Source of the DNA: Rhizobiales bacterium 62-17 | Lineage (GTDB): Bacteria > Pseudomonadota > Alphaproteobacteria > Rhizobiales > Beijerinckiaceae | Direction of reading: 5' to 3' | Length of the DNA stretch: 64,000 nt | NCBI GenBank assembly: GCA_001898965.1 | Contig: MKVW01000004.1 | Location: 348,749 to 412,748, forward strand | Shown: piece by piece, positions 51,340 through 60,382 of the stretch | How positions within the stretch are numbered: position 1 is the first letter of the stretch | Layout of the letters: the number at the start of each line of letters is the position of its first letter | The notes under the pieces: generated by a model | The model's database searches: none | What the model was told of the DNA's origin: nothing | Seen by the model: the letters and a program-made list of their open reading frames with translations, nothing else | Made by a program: the position numbers and the translations under genes

Positions 51340-51427
51340 AAAAGAAAGGAGGCCGCTGTGTCGCCACGGCGGCCCCAAGTCTAGGGAGGAAACGCCCAAG
51401 GAGGGCATTGCAGCGACAAGCGCTGCA
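51340..51427 (-). ncRNA. Small RNA 1: CcsR/cuckoo-like, with anti-Shine-Dalgarno motifs
   Basis: A 68-base block (51340-51407) is nearly identical to 51564-51631. Read on the minus strand, the RNA begins with hairpin GCAGCG / CGCUGC, then GCCC-UCCUU-GGGC with a UCCUU loop, then UUUCCUCCCU, then a strong terminator stem with GGCCGC / GCGGCC and UCCUUUCUUUU. CCUCC motifs are the mark of CcsR/cuckoo sRNAs of alphaproteobacteria. The 5' end is inferred about 7 bases past the -10 at 51434. Length about 88 bases. No protein frame has features here. Confidence 0.75.
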
Positions 51428-51433
51428 CGTTCA

Positions 51434-51462
51434 CATATGGACTTTCTCAGCAAAAAAGCAAG
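51434..51462 (-). promoter_or_regulatory. Heat-shock (RpoH)-type promoter of sRNA 1
   Basis: On the minus strand CTTGCT (51462-51457) is followed after 17 bases by CATATG (51439-51434). This resembles the alphaproteobacterial RpoH pattern CTTG-N17/18-CYTATNT. The second sRNA has CTTGCT-N18-CATATT at the same place although the flanking DNA has diverged, which supports conservation of the promoter. Confidence 0.55.
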
Positions 51463-51563
51463 AGGGTGCTTCGCCATAGCCTAAACAAGGCGGGCCATGT
51501 GCCCTTTATGCAACATATTTCATCTTGCGATATTTGGGCGGGAACGAGCCGGCGGCAGCCCCA

Positions 51564-51654
51564 AAAAGAAAGGAGGCCGCTGTGTTGCCACGGCGGCCCC
51601 AAGTCTAGGGAGGAAACGCCCAAGGAGGGCAAGGCGACAACATCGTTGCCGCAC
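51564..51654 (-). ncRNA. Small RNA 2: CcsR/cuckoo-like tandem copy
   Basis: The second copy of the block, 224 bases from the first, shares the UCCUU-loop hairpin, UUUCCUCCCU and terminator. Its 5' hairpin differs (GGCAAC ... GUUGUCGCC) but forms a similar stem, so structure is kept where sequence is not. The promoter is at 51661-51690. Length about 91 bases. The gap 51305-51755 is filled only by these two genes. Confidence 0.75.
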
Positions 51655-51660
51655 TGCAAT

Positions 51661-51690
51661 AATATGCCTTGTGCAGTGCGGGATAGCAAG
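51661..51690 (-). promoter_or_regulatory. Heat-shock (RpoH)-type promoter of sRNA 2
   Basis: On the minus strand CTTGCT (51690-51685), an 18-base spacer and CATATT (51666-51661). Position relative to the RNA block matches the first copy. Confidence 0.55.
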
Positions 51691-51755
51691 TGTAAACGCA
51701 CGGTTTAACCTAGTTGCGACATCCCGCCGCATCAGGGATCCTGAATATAAAAATA

Positions 51756-53039
51756 TCAATGAGTTCTATCAGGATGGGTATCCTTGACTCGCCAATAGAG
51801 CAACAACGCCAGTGCCACTTCGGCCGCCAGAACGCCGAATGCAGTGCGGTAAGCTACCTCGGGATAGACCTGGGCACCGTCAATGAGCTGGGTCTCGAAC
51901 TGGGCCATGACCAGCCCCGTCAACATCTGCTGGATGAAAACGCCGCCGATCGACCCGATGTTGATGAGCGCCAGGCCCCGGCCGATCAGTGCCTGTGGAA
52001 AAAGCGACCGGCCATGGGCGGTCAGCACCGGAGAGAAGCCGAAGGCCAGCCCGCACAGGATTAGATAGGCTAGCAGCCAGCTCCGCGGCAGGGCAATCAG
52101 GGCCGGAACCGCGAGCATCGCCGCACCGAGCGCCAGTCCGAGCCCCACCGGAATAGAATAGCTGCGGAACAGCCGGTCAGTGCCACCCCAGGTGAACAGG
52201 CCGACGATCTGCGCCGCCACCAGGGCCAGCAGATAGCCGCCGCGCGTCTCCAGCGGCATGTCATAGACATGCGCCATCCACGGTCCCGCCCAAAGCGCCA
52301 GAATGGCCGCGAAGGACGGATAGGTCATCGCCGACACACAGAAGATCGCCCAGAAATGCGGGATGCGCATCACCGCGCCAATGCCGGCCAGAAGCTGCGA
52401 CAAGGATTCGGAGCGGGCGCGCCGCTCCTGCCGCGCGGCGGCATTTTCCGTGACGAAACAATAGACCAGAACGGTCATCAGACAGGCGAACAGGCCGGCG
52501 ATAAAGAAAGAGCCGCGCCAGCCGATGGTCGCCGCGCCATGCGCCAGAGGCGCGGTTGCCATCAGCGTGCCGATATTGCCAGCGCCGATGTGGATGCCAG
52601 CCATGGTAGCAAACTTGCGGGGCGCGAAACGCTGCGCATAGATCGCCAGCGGAGCCATCAGCAGGCTGGAGCAGCCGATACCTATGACGAGCCGTGCCGC
52701 GACCAGATCGCCATAACCCCGCGCGAAGACGAACCAGAACGTGCCGACGATCAGCACCAGCAAGGTGACGATCATCGCGATGCGCGCGCCATAGCGGTCG
52801 ATCGCCATGCCGAGCGGGATCTGCACCAAAGCGAAAGACAAATAATAGACCGACGCGAGCAGGCTCAGCGTCGTCGCCTCCAACGCCAGTTCCCGCGCCA
52901 GGTCAGGCGCGATGACCGTGATCGAATTGCGGAAAAACTGGCTGATGACATAGCCGCCGATCAGGACGCAAACCAGCAGAATGGCGCCCGAGCGGACCTC
53001 ACCCGACCCGCCTTTTTCCCCCGATGTCGATTGCGTCAT
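51756..53039 (-). CDS. MFS transporter
   Basis: A 427-residue, 12-helix transporter beginning MTQSTSGEKGGSGEVRSG. The loop-2/3 motif is LGMAIDRYGARIAMI. It resembles the ACS/UhpC-like branch (N-terminal FFRNSITVIAPDLARELALE). The ATG at 53039 is chosen because upstream translation is not hydrophobic. It is divergent from hisN, with a TTTGAC-N8-GTCAAA inverted repeat (53108-53127) between them. Substrate unknown. Confidence 0.88.
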   Translation of the reverse strand: MTQSTSGEKGGSGEVRSGAILLVCVLIGGYVISQFFRNSITVIAPDLARELALEATTLSLLASVYYLSFALVQIPLGMAIDRYGARIAMIVTLLVLIVGTFWFVFARGYGDLVAARLVIGIGCSSLLMAPLAIYAQRFAPRKFATMAGIHIGAGNIGTLMATAPLAHGAATIGWRGSFFIAGLFACLMTVLVYCFVTENAAARQERRARSESLSQLLAGIGAVMRIPHFWAIFCVSAMTYPSFAAILALWAGPWMAHVYDMPLETRGGYLLALVAAQIVGLFTWGGTDRLFRSYSIPVGLGLALGAAMLAVPALIALPRSWLLAYLILCGLAFGFSPVLTAHGRSLFPQALIGRGLALINIGSIGGVFIQQMLTGLVMAQFETQLIDGAQVYPEVAYRTAFGVLAAEVALALLLYWRVKDTHPDRTH

Positions 53040-53238
53040 GTAATTTGCGTCCCGCCCCGAGCAAATTGCGTTTCGACAGAAGCGCAATTTTGCCCTCGAA
53101 GCCTTGTTTTGACGCGTCTTTGTCAAACTGCAAAACGCTATAGGCGCACCATATCGATTCATCAGCCAAAGGGGTATTTCCTTCCCGCAAACACCGTGTA
53201 AAACCCACCTTTCGGAAGCGCCGCACCATGGAGAAGGC

Positions 53239-54036
53239 ATGAAACCCGTCGATCTGGCGGCATTCGTCGATGAACTCGCGCGTCTGTCCGGCGAGGCCAT
53301 CCTGCCCTTCTTCCGCACGGCCATTCATGCCACCGATAAGTCAGGGGGCGGCGTCTTCGATCCGGTGACGGAAGCCGACCGGGCGGCCGAAGCGATCATG
53401 CGCCGCATGATCACGCAGAACTTTCCCAGCCACGGCATCATCGGCGAGGAATTCGGCAGCCAAAGCGCCGATGCCGAATATTGCTGGGTGCTCGACCCGA
53501 TCGACGGCACCAAGAGCTTCATTTCCGGCATGCCCGTGTGGGGCACGCTGATCGGCCTCACGGTCAAGGGCCACGCCTGCTACGGGCTGATGCATCAGCC
53601 CTTCACCCGCGAACGCTTCTCCGGCGACGGTTCGAGCGCGCTGTGGCGCGGCCTTGGTACCAATGGCCAGGCGGCGGAACGCAAGCTGCGCACCCGCGCC
53701 TGCGAAAGCCTCGCCACCGCCACTTTGATGACCACCCATCCCGCCCTGCTCGCGCCCGGCACGGAAGAACCGTTCCGCCGCGTCGAAAAGGACGTGCGCC
53801 TGTCGCGTTATGGCGGCGATTGCTATTCCTACTGCATGCTGGCGTCAGGCCAGGTCGACCTCATCATCGAGAGCGGCCTGAAACCCTATGACATCGTTGC
53901 ACTGGTCCCGATCATTGAAGGGGCCGGCGGCATCGTCACCACATGGGATGGTAGCCCGGCCACCAAGGGCGGCGCCATCGTGGCCGCTGGCGACAAGCGC
54001 GTGCATGCGGAAACGCTGAAGCGATTGAACCCTTAA
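53239..54036 (+). CDS. hisN: Histidinol-phosphatase, inositol-monophosphatase type
   Basis: A 265-residue Mg-dependent phosphatase. IMPase motifs are GEEFG, WVLDPIDGTKSFISG and LKPYDIVALVPIIEGAGG. Sequences with this PYD motif and FFRT start are annotated as HisN in alphaproteobacteria, which makes histidinol from histidinol-phosphate. No other his genes are near. The 3' end overlaps the convergent hydrolase gene by 4 bases. A general inositol-phosphatase role is the alternative. Confidence 0.88.
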   Translation: MKPVDLAAFVDELARLSGEAILPFFRTAIHATDKSGGGVFDPVTEADRAAEAIMRRMITQNFPSHGIIGEEFGSQSADAEYCWVLDPIDGTKSFISGMPVWGTLIGLTVKGHACYGLMHQPFTRERFSGDGSSALWRGLGTNGQAAERKLRTRACESLATATLMTTHPALLAPGTEEPFRRVEKDVRLSRYGGDCYSYCMLASGQVDLIIESGLKPYDIVALVPIIEGAGGIVTTWDGSPATKGGAIVAAGDKRVHAETLKRLNP

Positions 54037-55046
54037 TACTGCGACGCAACGACGGGACCGCGCACGTCTTCGATCGCGGTCTGCGCTGTCACCAAAGCGC
54101 TCAGCTCGTCGCGCGTGCCGGGAACGAAGGCATCGAAGGCGGCCCAGAACTGTTGTCGGATCGCATCGGTCTCCATCAGGATTTCATGCCGCGAATGGGG
54201 AATGGTGACCACATGCCCGGCTTTCAACCGATTGCCGAAGCGCTCGACGGCCGAGACCGATACCACCCGGTCTGATCCCGCACAGACCACCAGAATGGGG
54301 GTGAGCGTGCGGCGCGGATATTCCGGATCGGCGAAACGATACATCATCTCGAAAGCGGCGTCGACCCAGCCGATCGTCGGATCGCCGATGGCAACCTGTC
54401 CGACAGCGGCAACGATATTGGCGCTGCGCGCGTAGCGCTTAGGATCGGAGGTTAGCGCATTGTCCTCGAACGGCCGCGTCAAAATAGTGGTGCTGCCGCC
54501 ACCTGGAATGAACGAGCCGCCGAAGCCGGCGAAATCGAGCACGCTTGCCAGCGCGCGCGTGAAGCGCGGCATGCGCAAACCATGCAGATCGAGCATCGGC
54601 GCCGTCACGACGATGCGTTCGAACGGCGAACGTCCGGCCCGCGCCTGTTCGATGAGAATAGCACCACCCATGGAATGGCCAAGCGCGAACCAGGGTTCGG
54701 GACAGAACGGCGTCAGCACCTGTTCGTGCAGCGCATCCAGATCGCGCCCATAGAGCGAGAAATCGTCGATATGTCCCTTGCGCGAATTGTCGAGATCGCG
54801 CCCCGACAATCCTTGCCCGCGCCAATCGAAGACGACGACGACGAGCTGGCGTTGCAACAGTTCGCCGACGACCTCGAAATATTTCTCGATGAACTCCGCC
54901 CGGCCGGTGCAGATCAGCACGGTGCCCACGGCTTTGCCGGTGGGATGCCAGCGCGCCACGCGCAAAACCTTGCCGTCGACCGCCCGCACGGCGGCGACCA
55001 CGCCCCCGGGAGGGCAAGGATTATCGGACGTCTGAATAAATTCCAT
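54033..55046 (-). CDS. Alpha/beta hydrolase (monoacylglycerol lipase / PldB-like)
   Basis: A 337-residue protein of the lysophospholipase/monoglyceride-lipase type. Motifs are TGRAEFIEKYFEVV, FDWRGQGLSGR, the nucleophile GHSMGGAILIE and the late IPHSRHEILMETD with the catalytic His. These enzymes hydrolyse lysophospholipids or monoacylglycerols. A 19-base palindrome lies 78-96 bases upstream of the start, a possible operator. It converges on hisN. Confidence 0.9.
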   Translation of the reverse strand: MEFIQTSDNPCPPGGVVAAVRAVDGKVLRVARWHPTGKAVGTVLICTGRAEFIEKYFEVVGELLQRQLVVVVFDWRGQGLSGRDLDNSRKGHIDDFSLYGRDLDALHEQVLTPFCPEPWFALGHSMGGAILIEQARAGRSPFERIVVTAPMLDLHGLRMPRFTRALASVLDFAGFGGSFIPGGGSTTILTRPFEDNALTSDPKRYARSANIVAAVGQVAIGDPTIGWVDAAFEMMYRFADPEYPRRTLTPILVVCAGSDRVVSVSAVERFGNRLKAGHVVTIPHSRHEILMETDAIRQQFWAAFDAFVPGTRDELSALVTAQTAIEDVRGPVVASQY

Positions 55047-55123
55047 CAGTGAACCAATCGGCGCGAAACCATCTCTAAGCCGTGCGCAGTAAAATCGTTC
55101 ACAATCAAGTCACATCCGGCCCA

Positions 55124-55142
55124 GTCATACACAATGTATGAC
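55124..55142. promoter_or_regulatory. 19-base operator-like palindrome
   Basis: GTCATACACAATGTATGAC has 8-base perfect arms around CAA. It lies upstream of the lipase-like gene starting at 55046 and 19 bases beyond the end of the next upstream gene. The form is that of a dimeric regulator site (GntR, TetR or MarR). No regulator gene adjoins, so the binder would be encoded elsewhere. Confidence 0.5.
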
Positions 55143-55160
55143 GATTCCGCGAAAGTTTCG

Positions 55161-56060
55161 TCAACGTCCGGTTTGGCGCACTTGGGCCAATGCCGCCCGG
55201 CCGACAAAACCATAGGGATTGGCTAGGGATTCAAGCATTTCAAAGTGATTGGTGCCGTCGAGCACTACGAGTTCAGCCGGCTTGCCGGCCGCCTGTACCG
55301 CTTCATAGAACGCGCAGCTTTGACGCTGAAATTCCGGCGATTCCTCGCTGCCGTAAGCCAGGATCAGTGGGCAGTGCAGCTTGTCCAGATGATGGATGGC
55401 GCTGAGCGCCTGCACATTTTCGTCGGTAAAGCGCACATAGAGCGAGCGCTTGGAGCGGCGCACGGGCTCCAGATCGTACATGCCCGACATTAGCACGGCG
55501 CCCGCCAGGATCCGGGACGGCAGGCCGTATTGCGTCCAGTCGGTGGTGACGATGCAGCCCGACAGATGGCCGCCGGACGAATGACCGGCGATGAAAATCT
55601 TCGCTGGATCGCCGTCGAAATCCGCCGCATGGCGATGGAGATGAGCGACGGCGCGGCGCACCTGATCGACCACATCAGGCAGCTCACCATGGACCGCGTC
55701 GATGCTGACGAAGTCGAGGATGGCGACATGGGCGCCGGCGTCGAGATAAGGTTCGGCCAGATGGGCGAAGTCCCGCGATGCGCCGGACCGCCAGCCCCCG
55801 CCATGAATGAAGCAGAGGATCGGCGCGTCCGGACGACCGCAGGAATAGAAGTCGAAGCCCTCGATCTGCGTCTGTCCATAAGACATCCGCCGGGGCGACA
55901 AGCGGGCATAAGCAGCAACCGCCGCGGCCTCGCGGCGACGCTGCACGAGGCCCATATTCGACGCCCAGATCGTCTGATCATAGGCGTCATCGAGCGCCTT
56001 CTGGTCCATGTCGAGCCAGACCAGCGGACCTTTCGCCCGTGCCACCGTATCGTCGGCCAT
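55161..56060 (-). CDS. Alpha/beta hydrolase (kynurenine-formamidase/HSL-like)
   Basis: A 299-residue protein with the oxyanion motif FIHGGGWRSGASRDF, nucleophile elbow IAGHSSGGHLS, Asp in SEESPEF and His in DGTNHFEML. GAGGAG precedes the start at 56060; the frame extends upstream without homology. The conserved beginning LVWLDMDQKALDDAYDQ matches arylformamidase-like proteins common in Hyphomicrobiales. Kynurenine formamidase activity is possible; a general esterase is the alternative. Confidence 0.85.
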   Translation of the reverse strand: MADDTVARAKGPLVWLDMDQKALDDAYDQTIWASNMGLVQRRREAAAVAAYARLSPRRMSYGQTQIEGFDFYSCGRPDAPILCFIHGGGWRSGASRDFAHLAEPYLDAGAHVAILDFVSIDAVHGELPDVVDQVRRAVAHLHRHAADFDGDPAKIFIAGHSSGGHLSGCIVTTDWTQYGLPSRILAGAVLMSGMYDLEPVRRSKRSLYVRFTDENVQALSAIHHLDKLHCPLILAYGSEESPEFQRQSCAFYEAVQAAGKPAELVVLDGTNHFEMLESLANPYGFVGRAALAQVRQTGR

Positions 56061-56131
56061 GCCGGAAACTCCTCGTTCGTATCCTCGCCCATTTCGCCGC
56101 TCTCGCGCGCCACAAGACGACGCGTCAGCGT

Positions 56132-56611
56132 TCAAAGCAATGCCTCGATATCGGCGCGCAACGCCTCCGGCTTGGTGGTCGGCGCGAAACGGCCGACGAC
56201 CTGACCGTCACGATTGACCAGGAATTTGGTGAAATTCCATTTGATCGCCTTGCTGCCCAATACGCCCGGCGCCTCGTTCTTCAACCATTCATAGAGCGGG
56301 CTCGCACTTGGGCCATTGACGTCGATCTTGGCAAACATCGGAAAGCTGACGTCGTAAGTAAGCTTGCAGAAATTGGCGATCTCCGTCGCATCACCAGGCT
56401 CTTGCGCGCCGAACTGATTGCACGGAAAGCCGAGCACGATCAGACCGCGCGCCTGCAAATCGCGATAGAGCGCTTCCAGGCCTTCATACTGCGGCGTGAA
56501 CCCGCATTGGCTCGCCGTATTGACGATCAGCAGAACCTTGCCGCGAAAATCGGCGAGAGAGACATCCTCTCCAGCCAATGTGCGCGCGGCGAAATCGTAG
56601 ATATTGCTCAT
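56132..56611 (-). CDS. Glutathione peroxidase family protein
   Basis: A 159-residue thioredoxin-fold peroxidase: peroxidatic Cys in VNTASQCGFTPQYEG (Cys, not Sec), then FPCNQFGAQEPG (resolving Cys region) and KWNFTKFLVNRDG with the catalytic Trp-Asn. It reduces H2O2 and organic hydroperoxides, probably with thioredoxin. The start at 56611 follows GGGAAG. It is 72 bases from the hydrolase gene on the same strand, so they may be cotranscribed. Confidence 0.95.
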   Translation of the reverse strand: MSNIYDFAARTLAGEDVSLADFRGKVLLIVNTASQCGFTPQYEGLEALYRDLQARGLIVLGFPCNQFGAQEPGDATEIANFCKLTYDVSFPMFAKIDVNGPSASPLYEWLKNEAPGVLGSKAIKWNFTKFLVNRDGQVVGRFAPTTKPEALRADIEALL

Positions 56612-56785
56612 AAGCTTCCCACCGGTGATCCTATTGGGGCGGCATCGTAATACCGCCTCGCATGTAGCCAAAGCCTGATTTTACGGCTTTCCGGCCTTGC
56701 AAAGCCCAGGCTCCACCCCCACCTTTTCTCAGTGCGGGCCCATACGGGACGCACAATGGCCCTGTGCTCCGCTTTGCCAGAGGTT

Positions 56786-56857
56786 CAACCGATGGTTGGC
56801 CAAGGAAGCTGTATCGCAGTGTCATCAGTCAAATCATGTCGCTCAAGAGAGGATATG
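56786..56857 (+). promoter_or_regulatory. ROSE-like RNA thermometer in the Hsp20 leader
   Basis: The last hairpin, 56835-56857, pairs CATG-UC-(G)-CUC with GAG-GA-UAUG around the loop AAGA. It contains the ROSE signature UCGCU opposite AGGA, with the G bulged, and buries the Shine-Dalgarno GAGAGGA of the gene at 56861. A second stem CAACC / GGTTG (56786-56798) lies upstream. ROSE thermometers are known before rhizobial small heat-shock genes. Not tested. Confidence 0.65.
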
Positions 56858-56860
56858 CAC

Positions 56861-57352
56861 ATGCGTCACTTTGATTTTTCGCCGCTCTATCGCTCCACCG
56901 TCGGTTTCGACCGTCTGTTCTCCCTGCTCGATCAGGTGAATGGCGCAGAGAATGTGGCGACCTACCCCCCGTATAATATCGAACGGACAGGCGAGAACGC
57001 CTACCGGATCACGGTCGCCGTCGCCGGTTTTGGCGAAGCCGATCTGTCGATCGAGACCAAGGAAAACGCGCTGACGATCCGTGGCGGTCGCGAGGTATCT
57101 AACGAAAACGAAGCAGCCCGCAACGAAGTCTTGTATCGCGGCATTGCCGCCCGCAGCTTCGAGCGTCGCTTCCAACTCGCCGACCACGTTCATGTCCAGG
57201 GCGCCATCCTGCAGAACGGTCTGCTCCACGTTGATCTCGTCCGCGAGATTCCGGAATCGGCCAAGCCCCGCCGCATTGCCATCAGCACTGACGGCACCGT
57301 CCCGGCCGAAAAGAAAGTCGAAGACAAGAGCGGGCCGAAGCTCGCCGCTTAA
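56861..57352 (+). CDS. Small heat-shock protein, Hsp20 family
   Basis: A 163-residue chaperone of the IbpA/HspA type (MRHFDFSPLYRSTVGFDRLFSLLDQ). The alpha-crystallin domain is from about 38 to 125 (YRITVAVAGFGEADLSIE; IRGGRE), with the C-terminal strand ending PRRIAIS, where the I-x-I anchoring motif sits. It binds unfolding proteins in the cytoplasm. The start at 56861 is set by the ribosome site in the ROSE-like leader. A terminator follows at once. Confidence 0.95.
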   Translation: MRHFDFSPLYRSTVGFDRLFSLLDQVNGAENVATYPPYNIERTGENAYRITVAVAGFGEADLSIETKENALTIRGGREVSNENEAARNEVLYRGIAARSFERRFQLADHVHVQGAILQNGLLHVDLVREIPESAKPRRIAISTDGTVPAEKKVEDKSGPKLAA

Positions 57353-57364
57353 CGTTCCTAGACG

Positions 57365-57395
57365 AAAGGCCGCGCCCGAAAGCGCGGCCTTTTTA
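57365..57395 (+). terminator. Rho-independent terminator after hsp20
   Basis: An 11-base-pair stem AAAGGCCGCGC / GCGCGGCCTTT with a 6-base loop and TTATT. Its other side faces the acs stop (57424) and may serve both genes. Confidence 0.85.
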
Positions 57396-57423
57396 TTGGC
57401 TCAGAACAATTTCGCGGCGCGCG

Positions 57424-59355
57424 TTACTTCGCGCGGTTGGCGACGAGATCGTCCACCACCGACGGATCGGCCAATGTCGAGGTATCGCCCAGCGCGCCAA
57501 TTTCGTTCTCGGCGATCTTGCGCAGAATGCGGCGCATGATCTTGCCCGAACGGGTCTTCGGCAGGCCCGGCGCAAACTGGATGACATCCGGCGAGGCGAT
57601 CGGTCCGATCTCCTTGCGCACCCACTGCACCAATTCCTTGCGCAAATCGTCCGACGCGGCTTCGCCCGCCATCAAGGTCACATAGGCATAGATGCCCTGC
57701 CCCTTGATGTCGTGCGGATAGCCAACGACGGCTGCTTCCGACACTTTGTCATGGGCAACGAGCGCGCTTTCCACTTCCGCCGTGCCCATGCGATGGCCCG
57801 ACACGTTGATCACATCATCGACACGGCCGGTGATCCAGTAATAGCCATCGGCATCGCGCCGGCAGCCGTCGCCGGTGAAATACTTGCCCGGATAGGTCGA
57901 GAAATAAGTCTGCACGAAGCGCTCGTGATCGCCGAACACCGTACGCATCTGGCCCGGCCAGGAATCGACGATGCACAGATTGCCCTCGGTGGCGCCTTCC
58001 AGCACTTTGCCTTCGCCATCGACGATCTGCGGCTGCACGCCGAAGAACGGATTGGTCGCCGAGCCCGGCTTGAGCTGCGTCGCGCCCGGCAGCGGCGTGA
58101 TGAGAATGCCACCAGTCTCGGTCTGCCACCACGTATCGACGATCGGACACCGATCGTCACCGACGACGCGATGATACCATTCCCAGGCTTCCGGATTAAT
58201 CGGTTCGCCGACCGAACCAAGCAGGCGCAGCGACGCGCGGCTCGTCTTCTTCACCGGTCCATCGCCCTTCTGCATCAGCGCGCGGATCGCCGTCGGCGCG
58301 GTGTAGAAGATATTGACCTTGTGCTTGTCGATCACCTGCCAGCAACGCGACTCGTCGGGATAGTTGGGCACGCCTTCGAACATCAGCGTGGTCGCGCCAT
58401 TCGCCAGCGGTCCATAGATGATATAGCTGTGCCCCGTCACCCAGCCGACGTCGGCGGTGCACCAATAGATGTCGCCATCGTGATAGTCGAAGACATATTG
58501 GTGCGTCATCGACGTATAGACGAGATAGCCGCCGGTGGTATGCAGCACGCCCTTGGGCTTGCCGGTCGAACCGGACGTGTACAGGATGAACAGCGGGTCT
58601 TCCGCATTCATCGCTTCCGGCGCGCATTCCGCCGGCACTTTCGCCGCCGCCTCGTGATACCAGACATCGCGGCCGGCCTGCATCTCGACCTTGCCGCCCG
58701 TGTGCTTGACGACAATCATGCTCTTGACCGGCGCTTTCGCCGCCGCCGCGTCGGAATTGGCTTTCAGCGGGATCGGCCGGCCGGCGCGCACGCCTTCATC
58801 GGCGGTGATCAAAACGGCGGACCTCGCATCCTCGATACGGCCGGCCAGCGAATCCGGCGAGAAGCCACCGAAAACCACCGAATGCACGGCGCCAATGCGC
58901 GTGCAGGCGAGCATGGCATAGGCCGCTTCCGGAATCATCGGCAGGTAGATGGTGACGCAGTCACCCTTCTTGACGCCCTGCGCCTTCAACACATTGGCGA
59001 AGCGGCAGACGTTATCGTAGAGCTCTTGATAGGTGATGTTCTTGGACTTCGACGGATCATCACCTTCCCAGATGATCGCCGTCTGCTTCGCGCGTTTCGG
59101 CAGATGCCGGTCGACGCAATTGGCCGACACGTTCAGCATGCCGTCTTCGAACCATTTGATCGAGACCTCGGGCGGCCCGAAGGTCGTGTTCTTCACCTTG
59201 GTGAAGGGCTTGATCCAGTCGACTCGCTTGCCGTGTTCGGCCCAAAACCCTTCCGGATCCTTGATCGAGCGGGCATACATTTCCTTGTAGCCGGCGCTGT
59301 CCACATAGGCCCTTTTGGCCCATTCCGGAGCGACAGGGTAAATCTTGTCGGACAT
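57424..59355 (-). CDS. acs: Acetate--CoA ligase (acetyl-CoA synthetase)
   Basis: A 643-residue AMP-forming ligase making acetyl-CoA from acetate, ATP and CoA. The P-loop-like [11 protein letters not shown], the adenylate motifs and the C-terminal [14 protein letters not shown] with the acetylation-sensitive lysine are all present. The beginning [27 protein letters not shown] is typical of rhizobial Acs. Length normal. The 207-base region upstream contains a TCCGTCGC / GCGACGGA hairpin (59494-59519) of unknown role. Confidence 0.97.
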   Translation of the reverse strand: MSDKIYPVAPEWAKRAYVDSAGYKEMYARSIKDPEGFWAEHGKRVDWIKPFTKVKNTTFGPPEVSIKWFEDGMLNVSANCVDRHLPKRAKQTAIIWEGDDPSKSKNITYQELYDNVCRFANVLKAQGVKKGDCVTIYLPMIPEAAYAMLACTRIGAVHSVVFGGFSPDSLAGRIEDARSAVLITADEGVRAGRPIPLKANSDAAAAKAPVKSMIVVKHTGGKVEMQAGRDVWYHEAAAKVPAECAPEAMNAEDPLFILYTSGSTGKPKGVLHTTGGYLVYTSMTHQYVFDYHDGDIYWCTADVGWVTGHSYIIYGPLANGATTLMFEGVPNYPDESRCWQVIDKHKVNIFYTAPTAIRALMQKGDGPVKKTSRASLRLLGSVGEPINPEAWEWYHRVVGDDRCPIVDTWWQTETGGILITPLPGATQLKPGSATNPFFGVQPQIVDGEGKVLEGATEGNLCIVDSWPGQMRTVFGDHERFVQTYFSTYPGKYFTGDGCRRDADGYYWITGRVDDVINVSGHRMGTAEVESALVAHDKVSEAAVVGYPHDIKGQGIYAYVTLMAGEAASDDLRKELVQWVRKEIGPIASPDVIQFAPGLPKTRSGKIMRRILRKIAENEIGALGDTSTLADPSVVDDLVANRAK

Positions 59356-59562
59356 GCAAGCCTCCCGAACAGAACGAAATACGGCGGCCCAGCCGCCTTG
59401 ATGGGGCGCATTTAGGCGCAGTCACCCCCCTGCGACAAGCACCCATGCGTGCCACTTTGGTCGCGCGACATTCGGCCCACGCATATAGTTTAATCCGTCG
59501 CTCGAAGCGGGGCGACGGACTGCTCAAGCGTGACGATTAAAGCCGGTTTTTCAGGCAGATGC

Positions 59563-60189
59563 CTATTGGCATTCCTTACGGACGCGATCGAGCGCCTGGC
59601 TCAGACCCGCGAGCGAGTAATTGTCGGTCGTGGCGGTACCGCGCAACGATGTCGCCTTGACCTGCAAGCGCTGGCCCTTGCGCATCGCATCGAGCATATG
59701 GCCTTCCTCGGCGGCATTGCGCACCCACAGCTTGTCCTTCTGCGCCACCATGTCGAAGCCCGTGGGGCCGATTTCGCCGCGCGGCGTGCTGTCGCCCTTC
59801 ACGTCGAAGCCCATGATGACGGAGAGTTCGTTACTGACGCCCTCGCCGGTGCGGGTCGAGACGAAAACGTAAGCCTTGTCGCGCTTCAGTCCCGACGGCA
59901 GCCGCTCTTTCGGTTCCGCCAGCGCGTAGCAGGTCTTGGCTTTGCCGGCGGAGGCCACATAGGCCCCCCAATCGCCGAAAGAGGCCACCAACGCCGGCTT
60001 GCCCGGCTTTGCCGTCGTTTCGGCCGCCGGCTTGCCCCTGGCGTTGCGGGCTTCCCGTGTCGTCGCCGGCTTCTTGGTGTCGGTCTTTTCGGCCGCCGGC
60101 TTATTGCGAGCATTCGACTGCGCAAACGATATTTGCCCGCCCGCGGCGAGAAAACATGTGGCGAGGACGGCGCTCATCAAAATCCGCAT
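59563..60189 (-). CDS. Invasion-associated locus B (IalB) family protein
   Basis: A 208-residue secreted protein: signal peptide MRILMSAVLATCFLAAGGQISFAQ, a Lys/Ala/Pro-rich linker (residues 25 to about 65), then an IalB domain with FGDWGAYVAS, TCYALAEPK and the late NYSLAGLSQALD. First described in Bartonella, it is widespread in Hyphomicrobiales and is not a sign of pathogenicity by itself. The start at 60189 is preferred over 60201. Function in free-living bacteria unknown. Confidence 0.88.
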   Translation of the reverse strand: MRILMSAVLATCFLAAGGQISFAQSNARNKPAAEKTDTKKPATTREARNARGKPAAETTAKPGKPALVASFGDWGAYVASAGKAKTCYALAEPKERLPSGLKRDKAYVFVSTRTGEGVSNELSVIMGFDVKGDSTPRGEIGPTGFDMVAQKDKLWVRNAAEEGHMLDAMRKGQRLQVKATSLRGTATTDNYSLAGLSQALDRVRKECQ

Positions 60190-60382
60190 CTGCGATTCCA
60201 TCTTTGTTTTGCCGGCGAATCGCCGAAAAGAACATTGAAGTCTGTGGGCGCGACCATAAAGCAAGCCCTCCCGGCCCAAAACCTCGGGCGGGCAATTTTA
60301 TGACGCTTTTTACATTGGGCGTTTTGCGGGCCGATCCCGGCAAAAATCGGACAAGGGCGATTCTGATGGCCCCCTGCGACGC

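Noticed and set aside
51340-51631. The 68-base duplicate as CRISPR repeats or att sites
   Set aside because: Only two copies, unequal spacing content, no cas genes or integrase, and each copy carries a terminator and its own promoter.
51466-51787. Short plus-strand frames over the duplicated 68-base block
   Set aside because: Translations are low complexity and differ between the copies; the conserved signal is RNA structure and a terminator on the minus strand.
57712-59415. 567-codon plus-strand frame antisense to acs
   Set aside because: Acetyl-CoA synthetase motifs are complete on the minus strand.
59494-59519. Hairpin TCCGTCGC / GCGACGGA between ialB and acs
   Set aside because: No T-tract and no clear position relative to a promoter; too little to call a regulatory element.
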